A model generated the notes under the pieces. That model saw only the letters and a list, made by a program, of their open reading frames with translations, was not told the DNA's origin and did no database searches. From positions 1 to 37,647 of the forward strand of contig CAZJGS010000008.1 of the NCBI GenBank assembly GCA_964545735.1: 37,647 nucleotides of DNA, read 5' to 3'. Below are positions 15,175 through 22,976 of this stretch, piece by piece (position 1 is the stretch's first letter; each line of letters opens with the position of its first letter). The stretch comes from Pleomorphochaeta sp964545735. GTDB taxonomy: Bacteria > Spirochaetota > Spirochaetia > Sphaerochaetales > Sphaerochaetaceae. Position numbers and translations under genes: made by a program.

Positions 15175-16458
15175 ATGGACATAAGAAGAGTTAGAATTAA
15201 AGACGATGATAATGCAACTGTACTAAGTAATGATCTAATTAGAGCTGTTGTTCAAGATTATAATGGTAGGCTTATAGAATTTAGTGCTATGAATATTCAT
15301 GGTGGTTGGGTAAATTCAAACAAGTTACACAGATTCCCTTTTTCAAAAGATACTGTGGATCAAGGTATTAAACACAATGATGAAGATCCTTTGATGGATA
15401 AACTCTATGGCTATCAAGTAAAAATTGTAGAACCTGAACTTTCGACTAACAGTGAAGATGATCCTTTGATTGGTAAAATAAGTACCTATGATGATTTGTT
15501 ATATAAAAGTGAGAATCTAAATAAAGATGAAAATGATGCTTATTTAGATGCTGTTTTTGAAAAAGACCGGGTAAAATGGATTGTTCAAAGATACGGCAGT
15601 GATGAGACTACAGGTGGAGTGTGGGTACTTTCACAAAATGATGCAAATTATAAGAAAAACAAATGGTCAACAAAAAGACTTGATGTAGTTTTGCCAAATC
15701 AACCTGTAATATATTCAGCTATGTATATAAAGAACACATCAAAAGAGAAAATAAATTTACATGTCGGCTTTGATAATACAATAGGTGCTCCTTTTCTAGA
15801 ATCAAATTGCTCCTTAAATAGTAGTGCCAAGTTGTGGAATAAATTTAAAGACGTCGATAGCACTAAAGTTATGGAGAGAATCGCCAATAGTGAGAAGCCT
15901 TTCGCTTTGGACAAAGCTCCTTTGATCACCGGTGGTAGTTGTGATGTAAAAAATATTTCAGGAATTATTGGAACAACTGATATTTTATATGCTAAAAATA
16001 ATTTGGATACCAATTATCATATTTGGTACAGTATAATAAATCCACATCATCAATTGGTATATTTATCCTTTGCCCCTGGCAGAGAATTGATGGAAGATAT
16101 TGATATAGATTTAAATTATTCTACAATGATTTTAGATTATGGTGGAAGAAATCATCCACCCTGGTCCTTGTATGAAGGTGGACCAAGTAATGAATTTTCT
16201 GTTCATTTGGGCTCTAGTACTTCCTATTATGGCAATGGAAATGGTGTTAGTCTTGAACCTGGTGAAGTAAAGCGGGTTTTATATGCTAGATGTTTAACCA
16301 CTTATGATAACACAAGAATGGGTAATAATTTTTCATCTTTTGAATCTTTTAATCACAATATAGTATTAAAGAGAACCAAAAGTTCGATTGTAATTCCATC
16401 CGATCCAAAGTTTGAAGTTATAAAGAAATTTGGGAAGAATTTAATCAAATTTGATTGA
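15175..16458 (+). CDS. Uncharacterised 427-aa protein, possible mutarotase-like beta fold
   Basis: I do not recognise a named family with confidence. There is no signal peptide or membrane segment. The sequence is rich in short beta-strand-like stretches, Asn and aromatic residues, with a C-terminal block ('NPHHQLVYLSFAPG', 'GGPSNEFSVHLGSSTSYYGNG', 'LEPGEVKRVLYARCL') that recalls aldose-1-epimerase or glycoside-hydrolase-associated beta-sandwich proteins. AAGGAA precedes the ATG. It shares its promoter region with the GH36 alpha-galactosidase and ends in a strong terminator, so a galactoside-related role is likely (inference). Alternatives are a DUF4432-type sugar epimerase or a carbohydrate-binding protein. 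Confidence 0.8.
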   Translation: MDIRRVRIKDDDNATVLSNDLIRAVVQDYNGRLIEFSAMNIHGGWVNSNKLHRFPFSKDTVDQGIKHNDEDPLMDKLYGYQVKIVEPELSTNSEDDPLIGKISTYDDLLYKSENLNKDENDAYLDAVFEKDRVKWIVQRYGSDETTGGVWVLSQNDANYKKNKWSTKRLDVVLPNQPVIYSAMYIKNTSKEKINLHVGFDNTIGAPFLESNCSLNSSAKLWNKFKDVDSTKVMERIANSEKPFALDKAPLITGGSCDVKNISGIIGTTDILYAKNNLDTNYHIWYSIINPHHQLVYLSFAPGRELMEDIDIDLNYSTMILDYGGRNHPPWSLYEGGPSNEFSVHLGSSTSYYGNGNGVSLEPGEVKRVLYARCLTTYDNTRMGNNFSSFESFNHNIVLKRTKSSIVIPSDPKFEVIKKFGKNLIKFD

Positions 16459-16491
16459 AAAAATTACTATATGTTTTAGTTGTTTAGAAAG

Positions 16492-16520
16492 AGCTTTCTC
16501 TATATTGAGAGAGCTTTTTT
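16492..16520 (+). terminator. Rho-independent terminator after the 427-aa gene
   Basis: AGCTTTCTC (16492-16500) pairs with GAGAGAGCT (16507-16515), with one G-U pair and a 6-base loop, followed by T6. Confidence 0.9.
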
Positions 16521-16567
16521 ACAGTATTCACCATAGTGTTATAATATTGTGGTTTGATGCTAGTAGA

Positions 16568-16618
16568 TATCAAAATCTCTTAGGTAAATATTACAAGAAT
16601 ACCTAAGAGTATTTGATA
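16568..16618. repeat. Long inverted repeat without T-tract
   Basis: TATCAAA (16568-16574) and CTCTTAGGTA (16577-16586) pair with TACCTAAGAG (16600-16609) and TTTGATA (16612-16618), leaving one 2x2 internal loop and a 13-base loop. No T-run follows on either strand, so it is not an ordinary terminator. It lies between two convergent genes. Confidence 0.7.
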
Positions 16619-16718
16619 ATCTAATATTGTTTAAATGATCTGTTTTTCAACTATAGCAACACTAAAGCTCTTATATTGGAACATATTAATATCAGAAATC
16701 TTGAATTTATTTAAGTTG

Positions 16719-17540
16719 CTATTTCAATTGGCTTTCACCTTTAAAGTAAAATGTAGAGCATTGCTTAAGAAACTCAGGATTATCAACTGGATATCCTGAA
16801 GCAATACCCATAACTGCAGCCTTTTTACATTTAGGGCAATGACCTGTTCTTGGATAATTTTGTTCATTTTCTTTAGTAAAATCTATATCTTCATCATTTG
16901 TTTTAAAGATATACCCACAATAAGTACAACCACAAATTTTGGAGCCGTTAATAGTATCTTCATTTTTTATAATTTTCTTTTGAGCTTTTTCTAGCATCTC
17001 CTGTGGATAGTTTATGTCTTTGCTCTTTAATCCTTTTACATTATTAGCAATAGCCTCACCAATAAATGAACTTAACATTTCCCAGTTAGGAAATTCAGGA
17101 GAATCAAATTTAAGCAAAGTGCCATCAAAAGCATGGGCTCCATTAGCATATCTGTCATCAATGAGATAATCACCTTTTAATAGATCTTTATGATGTGAAA
17201 GGATAAGTCTTTTATAAGCTGAAGCACCAAGATATTTTTTTACCCATTCAACTTTATCAGACCAAGCACTAGGATTATCCCAGGGAGCAGTTGAGAGTAT
17301 ATAGAATTCAGCATTTTTTGAATGTAATTTATAAGCCTCTATAGCCCCAGACATTGGTTTCATAAGAGAGAAAATTCCAGGAATATCATCTTCATTGTCT
17401 TTGTAGACTGTTTTTGTCGCATCGTCTATTTCTGTAAGCCCAGATTTAAAATCTACTAGAACATTATCCATATCAACATAGAATACTAGTTCCTCTTCTC
17501 TCTTTTGAGTTATTGACTCATTTATTGTTTGTTTATTCAT
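16719..17540 (-). CDS. HAD-type 5'(3')-nucleotidase (NT5C-like) with C-terminal zinc ribbon
   Basis: Residues 18-165 form a HAD phosphatase of the 5'(3')-deoxyribonucleotidase type: 'YVDMDNVLVDF' supplies the nucleophile D23 and acid D25, 'LSTAPWDNP' (82-90) is motif II, and 'DYLIDDRYANG' (124-134) is motif IV. After a helical linker, residues 203-238 carry two cysteine pairs (C205-x2-C208 and C235-x2-C238), a rubredoxin/zinc-ribbon arrangement not found in the standard ~180-aa enzymes. AAGGAG is about 13 bases before the ATG, which is long. The protein probably dephosphorylates nucleoside monophosphates; the ribbon may bind nucleic acid or a protein partner (inference). Confidence 0.83.
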   Translation of the reverse strand: MNKQTINESITQKREEELVFYVDMDNVLVDFKSGLTEIDDATKTVYKDNEDDIPGIFSLMKPMSGAIEAYKLHSKNAEFYILSTAPWDNPSAWSDKVEWVKKYLGASAYKRLILSHHKDLLKGDYLIDDRYANGAHAFDGTLLKFDSPEFPNWEMLSSFIGEAIANNVKGLKSKDINYPQEMLEKAQKKIIKNEDTINGSKICGCTYCGYIFKTNDEDIDFTKENEQNYPRTGHCPKCKKAAVMGIASGYPVDNPEFLKQCSTFYFKGESQLK

Positions 17541-17870
17541 AATCTATTGAATTCTCCTTTATAACATATTATTTCTTATACTAATTCTAGATGAGTTTTA
17601 TAGCAAGAAATATGTGCACTAAGGGATAGTTTTTGTGTTGTAACTAATAATCTATAATGTTATTCATATTCTATGAGGGAAAATGAGTGAATAACAGGGT
17701 CTATAGTCGGTGAAATAAGCAATATATTTACTTTAATTAAAAATCAACGATTACATGAGATATTATCTCATATTGATGTAGAAAAATTGGCAAATTACTA
17801 AAAAATCACTAAAATATAGATTAAAATAGGGTTGTTGTTTGACTTACTTTAAATTTCAAATTATACAATT
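17541..17870. other. Intergenic region with a perfect 17-nt palindrome and a short coding-like relic
   Basis: There is no complete gene here. A perfect odd-centred palindrome, ATGAGATA-T-TATCTCAT, occupies 17755-17771. It lies inside a reading frame that ends with 'LHEILSHIDVEKLANY' before a TAA at about 17800. That stretch looks protein-like but has no start and follows a stop, so it may be a relic of a lost gene's C-terminus. Confidence 0.35.
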
Positions 17871-17907
17871 AAAAAAAAAGAGTCCAAGTTTATTAACTTG
17901 AACTCTT
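17871..17907 (-). terminator. Rho-independent terminator of tRNA-Cys
   Basis: A 13-bp stem (17878-17890 with 17895-17907, one G-U) and a 4-base loop are followed on the minus strand by a T-run of about nine (17871-17877 and beyond). Confidence 0.9.
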
Positions 17908-17910
17908 AAA

Positions 17911-17982
17911 AGGTGCCAATCGGATTTGAACCGATGCATCACGGTTTTGCAGACCGTTCCCTTACCGCTTGGGTATGGCACC
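17911..17982 (-). tRNA. tRNA-Cys (anticodon GCA)
   Basis: The minus strand reads as a 72-nt tRNA. The 7-bp acceptor stem starts GGTGCCA. The anticodon arm ACGGTCTGCAAAACCGT has a 7-base loop holding GCA. The T-arm carries GGTTCAAATCC, and the discriminator is T, the base expected for Cys. CCA is not encoded. It stands alone, with its own terminator 3 bp downstream. Confidence 0.95.
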
Positions 17983-18126
17983 GAAACAACGATTGTGAGA
18001 TTACCAAATTTATGGGTGTTGTTCAAGTCTATATCACTAAAAAGTGTCAAAAAATCTAAAATTAAGATAAAAGCAGGCAAATATGAGTTAAATATATATT
18101 TTTATGAAATATAAAGTATTCAGAGC

Positions 18127-18230
18127 TTTGAACATTTAATGGTAAAATTATATATATATTTGAACTTTTTTTTGTTGACAGTTAATTATTTTGAATGTAT
18201 GATATGTACAAACGAACAAAAACGTTCAAA
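18127..18230. promoter_or_regulatory. Repeated TTTGAAC sites around the DeoR-gene promoter
   Basis: TTTGAAC occurs at 18127-18133 and 18159-18165, TTTGAAT at 18190-18196 and the inverted copy GTTCAAA at 18224-18230. Spacings are 31-34 bp, near three helical turns. They flank and overlap the promoter and are candidate operators for the DeoR-type protein they precede. Confidence 0.45.
18175..18203 (+). promoter_or_regulatory. Promoter of the deoR-ldh2-malic enzyme operon
   Basis: TTGACA (18175-18180), an exact 17-bp spacer and TATGAT (18198-18203) form a near-consensus promoter. It shows that ATG codons at 18195 and 18204 cannot be the start. Confidence 0.8.
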
Positions 18231-18239
18231 GGATACAAG

Positions 18240-19013
18240 ATGTTACCTGTTGAGAGACAAAGATATATTCAAGAATTAGCAATGAAGAAAAAAAGTGTAA
18301 GTGTTAGTGATCTTGCTCCTAAACTAGAGGTCAGTGAATTAACAATACGACGAGACTTAGATGGTCTTTGTGCTAAGGGTGTATTAGAGAGAACTCATGG
18401 TGGTGCAACTTTAAGAAGAAACCTTAACATTGAACCAGATTACCTACAAAAAGCATCTGAATGTTCTAAAGAAAAACAAGCTGTTGGAAAACTTGCTGCC
18501 TCATTATTAGAAGAAGGGGATACAGTTTATATTAATAGTGGATCAACTACACTTGAGGTAATCAAATCCATTTTAGAGAGAAATATAGATATAACAATTG
18601 TAACAAATAATATAGATGCTATGTGGCTTTGTAAAAGTGAAGGGAATGTTAAAATTATCTTTGTAGGTGGATACTACAGAGCTAAATCTCATTCTGTATC
18701 AGGACGTTTAGCTTTCGCACTTATAGATCAAATTTATGCAAATAAGTCAATTATAGGTGTTGATGGATTTTCTCCTATTGCAGGACTGACAACACCTGTA
18801 TTAGAAGAAGCTGATACTACTAGAGCTATGATAGATCATAGTGTAGGATCGAAAATTGTTGTTGCAACAGAAAATAAGATTGGAGTTGTATCTAATTTTA
18901 AAACTGCCCCAATAGAAAGAGTTGATATTTTAGTTACAGATGAAAATGGTGGAAATCTACTAAAAAACACTGAAATTAATAAACATATTCAAGTACTTAT
19001 AGCAAAATCATAG
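18240..19013 (+). CDS. DeoR-family transcriptional regulator
   Basis: The start is ATG 18240, with AAAGGA a few bases upstream; an in-frame ATG at 18195 lies inside the -10 box. The 257-aa protein has an N-terminal winged helix ('LPVERQRYIQELAMKKK', then 'ELTIRRDLDGL' and 'ERTHGGATL', the DeoR signature) and a C-terminal sugar-phosphate-isomerase-like effector domain (about 75-230) with 'GDTVYINSGSTTLEV' and 'GVDGFS'. Such regulators usually sense phosphorylated sugars. It lies 10 bp before the Ldh2-type dehydrogenase gene and probably controls the operon and itself. Confidence 0.9.
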   Translation: MLPVERQRYIQELAMKKKSVSVSDLAPKLEVSELTIRRDLDGLCAKGVLERTHGGATLRRNLNIEPDYLQKASECSKEKQAVGKLAASLLEEGDTVYINSGSTTLEVIKSILERNIDITIVTNNIDAMWLCKSEGNVKIIFVGGYYRAKSHSVSGRLAFALIDQIYANKSIIGVDGFSPIAGLTTPVLEEADTTRAMIDHSVGSKIVVATENKIGVVSNFKTAPIERVDILVTDENGGNLLKNTEINKHIQVLIAKS

Positions 19014-19023
19014 GAGGAAATTT

Positions 19024-20163
19024 ATGAAATTTGAAGAAACATATGCAGATAATTATAAAAATTGTGCATGGATCCCTTTTGAAGAATTAGAGAAATTTAT
19101 GAGAGAAGCTCTTGTTAATACCGGCATTCCAGCTTCTGATGCAAAAACAATTGGTGAAATACTAATTGAATCAGATAAAAGAGGTATTGATAGTCATGGA
19201 ATTGGTCGACTAAAACCAATTTACATTGATAGAATTGACAAAGGTATTATGAATCCTATAACTGAAATTGAAGTTGTAAAAGATAAAGAAGCCACAGCGG
19301 TTTTAGATGGTCATAATGGTTTAGGTCATGTAGTTTCAAAAAAAGCTATGGAAATGGCAATTGAAAAAGCTAAGAAATATGGTATCGGTATGGTAGCAGT
19401 TAGAAACTCAACTCACTACGGTATTGCTGGTTACTATCCACTTATGGCTATAAAAGAAGACATGATTGGTATTACTGGTACCAATGCTAGACCTTCTATT
19501 GCTCCAACTAATGGTGTTGAAAATATGATGGGAACAAATCCTTTAACTTTTGGTCTTCCAACTGATGAAGAGTTTCCTTTTGTATTAGACTGCGCAACTA
19601 GTGTATCACAACGTGGTAAAATTGAAGTTTATGGACGAGCTGGTAAAGATTTACCTGCTGGTTGGGTTATCGGTCGTGATGGTAAAACTCGTACCAATAC
19701 AAAAGAAATATTAAAAGACTTAACAACTGGAAATGCCGCATTAACTCCACTTGGTGGAATTGGTGAACTAACTGGTGGTTATAAGGGGTATGGTTATGCA
19801 GCTATTGTAGAAATACTATCAGCAGCATTACAAGATGGATCTTTCATGAAAGACTTAAATGGTTTTGATGATGATCACAATCCAATACCATATCCACTTG
19901 GACACTTCTTTATTGCAATTAATCCAGAGCATTTTATGGGCGTAAAAATCTTTAAAGCTATTGCTGGAACAATTTGTAGACAATTAAGAGATAGTGAAAA
20001 AGCACCTGGTGAAGATCAAATCTTTACAGCTGGTGAAAAAGAATTTATTTCTTATAATTATAGAAAAGAACATGGCTGTCCTGTCCCTCCATCATTGCAA
20101 AAAGTAATGATTGAATTGAGAGACAGATGGAGCATGGATTATAAATGGAATTTTGAAAAATAA
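19024..20163 (+). CDS. Malate/L-lactate/ureidoglycolate dehydrogenase family (Ldh2) enzyme
   Basis: This 379-aa NAD(P)-dependent 2-hydroxy-acid dehydrogenase belongs to the Ldh2 fold, which differs from classical MDH/LDH. Motifs include 'DSHGIGRL' (56-63), the catalytic histidine region 'NSTHYGIAG' (128-136, H131), 'MMGTNPLTFG' and 'GGYKGYGYA'. Its start follows AGGAGGAAA at an ideal distance. The next gene, 15 bp on, is malic enzyme, so malate is the best guess for its substrate, interconverting malate and oxaloacetate. A sugar-derived 2-hydroxy or 2-keto acid substrate is possible, since Ldh2 specificity varies and the operon regulator is a DeoR type. Confidence 0.87.
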   Translation: MKFEETYADNYKNCAWIPFEELEKFMREALVNTGIPASDAKTIGEILIESDKRGIDSHGIGRLKPIYIDRIDKGIMNPITEIEVVKDKEATAVLDGHNGLGHVVSKKAMEMAIEKAKKYGIGMVAVRNSTHYGIAGYYPLMAIKEDMIGITGTNARPSIAPTNGVENMMGTNPLTFGLPTDEEFPFVLDCATSVSQRGKIEVYGRAGKDLPAGWVIGRDGKTRTNTKEILKDLTTGNAALTPLGGIGELTGGYKGYGYAAIVEILSAALQDGSFMKDLNGFDDDHNPIPYPLGHFFIAINPEHFMGVKIFKAIAGTICRQLRDSEKAPGEDQIFTAGEKEFISYNYRKEHGCPVPPSLQKVMIELRDRWSMDYKWNFEK

Positions 20164-20178
20164 AAGAGGAAAATTTAA

Positions 20179-21465
20179 ATGGCAACTTTAAAAGAAAGAG
20201 CATTGGCTTATCACATTCAAGGTAATGTACCTGGTAAGGTTAGTGTTGTACCTACCAAACCTTGTGTTACAGCTGATGATTTAGGTCTAGCATACACCCC
20301 CGGTGTAGCAGCACCTGTATTAGCAATAGCAGAAAATCCAGAGGATGCATACAAATATACTGCAAAGGGTAATCTTGTAGCGGTTATTTCTAATGGAACA
20401 GCTATCCTAGGTTTAGGAGATAGAGGAGCTTTAGCAAGTAAACCTGTTATGGAAGGAAAAGGTGTCTTATTTAAGAGATTTGCAGATATCGATGTTTTTG
20501 ATATTGAAATTGATGAAAAAGACCCTAAGAAAATAATTGAATTTGTTAAAACACTAACTCCAACCTTTGGTGGTGTTAATCTTGAAGATATCAAAGGACC
20601 TGAATGTTTTGAGATTGAACAAGAATTAATTAAGCAATGTGATATTCCTATTTTCCACGATGACCAACATGGTACTGCAATTATTGCAACCGCTGGTTTA
20701 ATGAATGCTACTGAAATTGTTAACAAAAAATTAAGTGAAATTAAAGTTGTTGTTAATGGAGCAGGAGCAGCTGGTATTTCATGTGCAAAAATGTTTTTAG
20801 CAGCTGGTGTAAAACCAGAAAACTTAACAATGTGTGATAGTCGTGGTGTAATTTTCAAAGGTCGAACAGAAAGAATGACCAAAGAAAAAATAGAAATGTC
20901 TGTAGAGACCAAAGCTAGAAATTTAGCAGAGGCTTTAGTTGATGCTGATGTATTAATGGGTCTTTCTGTAGCAGATTGTGTAAGTGCTGAAATGCTTTTA
21001 TCAATGGCAAAAGACCCTATTGTATTTGCAATGAGTAATCCTAATCCAGAAATTGATTATCATCTAGCTATTGAAACTCGTAGTGACTTGATTATGGCCA
21101 CAGGTAGAAGTGACTATCCTAACCAAATTAATAATGTATTAGGTTTCCCTTTTATATTTAGAGGAGCACTTGATGTTAGAGCTTCAAAAATTACTGAATC
21201 AATGAAGATGGCTGCAGCTAAAGCTTTAGCCCAATTGGCAAAAGAACCTATTGTTAAAGAAGTTGAAGCTGCCTATGGTAGAAGCTTTAGTTTTGGTAGA
21301 GACTATATTGTTCCTAAACCATTTGATCCAAGAGTAATTGAATATGAAGCAGTAGCTGTTGCAAAAGCCGCTTGTGAAGCAGGTGTTGCACGAAAACCAA
21401 TTACTGATTGGGAAGCTTACAGTGCATCTCTAGTAAAGAGAATGGAAAAATATTGGAATTTATAA
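20179..21465 (+). CDS. Malic enzyme (malate dehydrogenase, decarboxylating)
   Basis: This 428-aa short bacterial malic enzyme lacks the C-terminal phosphotransacetylase domain of long MaeB. Catalytic residues are visible: Y39 in 'LAYTPGVA', K94 in 'MEGKGVLFK', metal ligands E136/D137 ('NLEDIKGP') and D161/D162 ('FHDDQHGTA'), and the NAD(P) Rossmann loop 'VNGAGAAGISCA' (from about 187). It converts malate to pyruvate and CO2 with NAD(P), or the reverse. It is third in the DeoR operon and is followed by a strong terminator. With the upstream dehydrogenase, it can interchange pyruvate, malate and oxaloacetate and shuttle electrons between NADH and NADPH. Confidence 0.94.
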   Translation: MATLKERALAYHIQGNVPGKVSVVPTKPCVTADDLGLAYTPGVAAPVLAIAENPEDAYKYTAKGNLVAVISNGTAILGLGDRGALASKPVMEGKGVLFKRFADIDVFDIEIDEKDPKKIIEFVKTLTPTFGGVNLEDIKGPECFEIEQELIKQCDIPIFHDDQHGTAIIATAGLMNATEIVNKKLSEIKVVVNGAGAAGISCAKMFLAAGVKPENLTMCDSRGVIFKGRTERMTKEKIEMSVETKARNLAEALVDADVLMGLSVADCVSAEMLLSMAKDPIVFAMSNPNPEIDYHLAIETRSDLIMATGRSDYPNQINNVLGFPFIFRGALDVRASKITESMKMAAAKALAQLAKEPIVKEVEAAYGRSFSFGRDYIVPKPFDPRVIEYEAVAVAKAACEAGVARKPITDWEAYSASLVKRMEKYWNL

Positions 21466-21486
21466 AAGATAATATTTGATATTTAT

Positions 21487-21520
21487 ACTCTAAGGGTACT
21501 TGTTGCTCTTAGAGTTTTTT
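21487..21520 (+). terminator. Rho-independent terminator of the malic enzyme operon
   Basis: ACTCTAAGGG (21487-21496) pairs with CTCTTAGAGT (21506-21515), one G-U, followed by a T6 run. Confidence 0.9.
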
Positions 21521-21613
21521 GTTGATTCTGTGAAGAAATATAATTATGGTTTTCTTTTTTTCTGATTATGACTATTATGTAGGAAGAACACAGATATAAG
21601 GAGATAATAAGAT

Positions 21614-21925
21614 ATGAATAATTATGATAATGATTCTCAGCCTTACAAGGAAGAAGATTGCGTAAAAAAGAGCACAAGCGATGATGCTTCTTCAGTTGTA
21701 TTGATTTTAGGCATAATAGCTATTGTTAGCACTTTTTCTTGGTTATTTTCTTTTGTTGGAGTAATTCTAGCAATTATAGCTTTGGTAAAGGGAACCTCAA
21801 TTAGACATAATTCTAGCGCTGCAATGGCAGGGTTTGTATTGTCGATTGTGTCCCTCTCAGTATTTGCTATGGGTGTAATTTTCTTTATAGGATTTTTAAC
21901 GCCTCCTTTTTGGTGCATGTTTTAA
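21614..21925 (+). CDS. Small membrane protein, DUF4190-like
   Basis: This 103-aa protein has a polar, acidic N-terminus (1-26) and two hydrophobic segments (about 27-58 and 68-95). The first contains 'SFVGVILAIIALVKG', the pattern of DUF4190-type inner-membrane proteins of unknown function. AAGGAG lies about 10 bases before the ATG. It stands alone, with a terminator behind it. Confidence 0.75.
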   Translation: MNNYDNDSQPYKEEDCVKKSTSDDASSVVLILGIIAIVSTFSWLFSFVGVILAIIALVKGTSIRHNSSAAMAGFVLSIVSLSVFAMGVIFFIGFLTPPFWCMF

Positions 21926-21957
21926 TTTGATTAAGCAAAAATAATAATAAATAATTT

Positions 21958-21994
21958 ATATCTCGTGTATTAATAATATGCGGGGTATTTTTTT
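21958..21994 (+). terminator. Rho-independent terminator after the DUF4190-like gene
   Basis: A 13-bp stem containing several G-U pairs (21958-21970 with 21976-21988) is followed by a run of seven Ts. Confidence 0.8.
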
Positions 21995-22063
21995 AAGCTA
22001 CTATATAGTTTTTTTAATTCAATATGATAAAAATTAGACATATTTTGTAAATATGCTAGTAAA

Positions 22064-22091
22064 TTGACATATTTACTATTTATGATATAAT
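22064..22091 (+). promoter_or_regulatory. Promoter for satD
   Basis: TTGACA (22064-22069), a 16-bp spacer and TATAAT (22086-22091) are both perfect hexamers. Just upstream, CATATTT-TGT-AAATATG forms a 7-bp inverted repeat that could be an operator for the SatD helix-turn-helix. Confidence 0.8.
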
Positions 22092-22113
22092 TTAGTCATA
22101 AAGGGGTAACTTT

Positions 22114-22788
22114 ATGACTACAAATAGTACAAAACAAGGATTAATTGCTGTTATAGCAGACATTATTGATTCAAAAAAAATAGATGTGCATCAAAGAAGG
22201 GTTTATCAAAAACAATTAAAAGACATTTTGAAAAAAATAAACAATCAATTTTATGATGATATTTGCTCAAACTTTATTATCACCTTGGGCGATGAATTTC
22301 AGGGTGTCTTGAATAATGCTGAACATTTATTTGACATAATTGATATGATACAATTCAACTTAAAAGAGATAAGAATAAGGTTTGGTATAGGAATAGGGGA
22401 AATAGTAACAGATATAGATAGAGAGGCCTCTATAGGCTCAGACGGCCCAGCATATCATAGAGCAAGAAACTCTTTGCAAGCGCTAAAGAAAATAAAAAAT
22501 AATGAGCAAAATCTTTATATTCAAACACCTGATTTATTAATTAATGAACTTTTAAATACTCATTTGTTTTGGATTTCCAAAACCAATAAAAGATGGAGTG
22601 ATTTACAGTTAAGCATTATTGAAAAAAAAATTGAAACAAATAACATTACACAAAATGAAATTGCCATTTTATTGGATATTGATCAGTCTCGTGTAAGTAG
22701 AAGTCTTAAAGCTTCAAGTTTTGAGAACTATTTACAATCACAAAAGGCTATTTGCCAAATAATTGAAAAAGAGAGAAGAAGAATATGA
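22114..22788 (+). CDS. satD: SatD-family protein
   Basis: This 224-aa protein starts after AAGGGG (22101-22106). It opens with 'LIAVIADIIDSKKI' and has 'ITLGDEFQGVL' and 'RFGIGIGEIVTDID', all typical of the SatD family. The C-terminus (about 175-215) is a helix-turn-helix ('NEIAILLDIDQSRVSRSLK'). The biochemical function of SatD is not established; the name comes from streptococcal acid-tolerance and secretion loci. Related genomes often pair it with a DUF3307 membrane protein, and here a frameshifted remnant of exactly that gene starts in the ATGA overlap with its stop. Confidence 0.85.
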   Translation: MTTNSTKQGLIAVIADIIDSKKIDVHQRRVYQKQLKDILKKINNQFYDDICSNFIITLGDEFQGVLNNAEHLFDIIDMIQFNLKEIRIRFGIGIGEIVTDIDREASIGSDGPAYHRARNSLQALKKIKNNEQNLYIQTPDLLINELLNTHLFWISKTNKRWSDLQLSIIEKKIETNNITQNEIAILLDIDQSRVSRSLKASSFENYLQSQKAICQIIEKERRRI

Positions 22789-22939
22789 TAAATGATATGT
22801 TGCTACTATTTTTTTATTACATGTGATTGGAGATTTTTATACTCAAAGTCAGAAAACAGCAGATAATAAAAATAAAAGTTATAAGTATGTTATATATCAG
22901 AGAGCGTCGTTCGGTAGATATTTACCGCTATTAAAATAA
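22785..22939 (+). pseudogene. Frameshifted, truncated DUF3307 membrane protein gene
   Basis: ATG at 22785 overlaps the satD stop (ATGA). The frame reads M-I-N-D-M-L-L-L-F-F and hits TGA at 22824. Restoring one T in the T7 run (22809-22815) continues as 'LLHVIGDFYTQSQKTADNK', the conserved DUF3307 N-terminus (H-x-x-G-D-F-x-x-Q). It continues to 'YKYVIYQ', then loses similarity and stops at 22939. Normal members are well over 100 aa, so the 3' part is gone as well. The frameshift could be mutation, slippage or a base-calling error; the truncation argues for a true pseudogene. Confidence 0.75.
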
Positions 22940-22976
22940 AGAATTTATAAGAATTAAAAATCTATTAAACCTAAAA

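Noticed and set aside
18195..18239. ATG start extending the DeoR regulator by 15 residues
   Set aside because: It lies within and just before the -10 box TATGAT, upstream of any transcript start. ATG 18240 has a good ribosome-binding site.
20217..20912. 231-aa minus-strand open frame inside malic enzyme
   Set aside because: It is antisense to a clearly real gene with catalytic motifs, and its own sequence has no recognisable domain.
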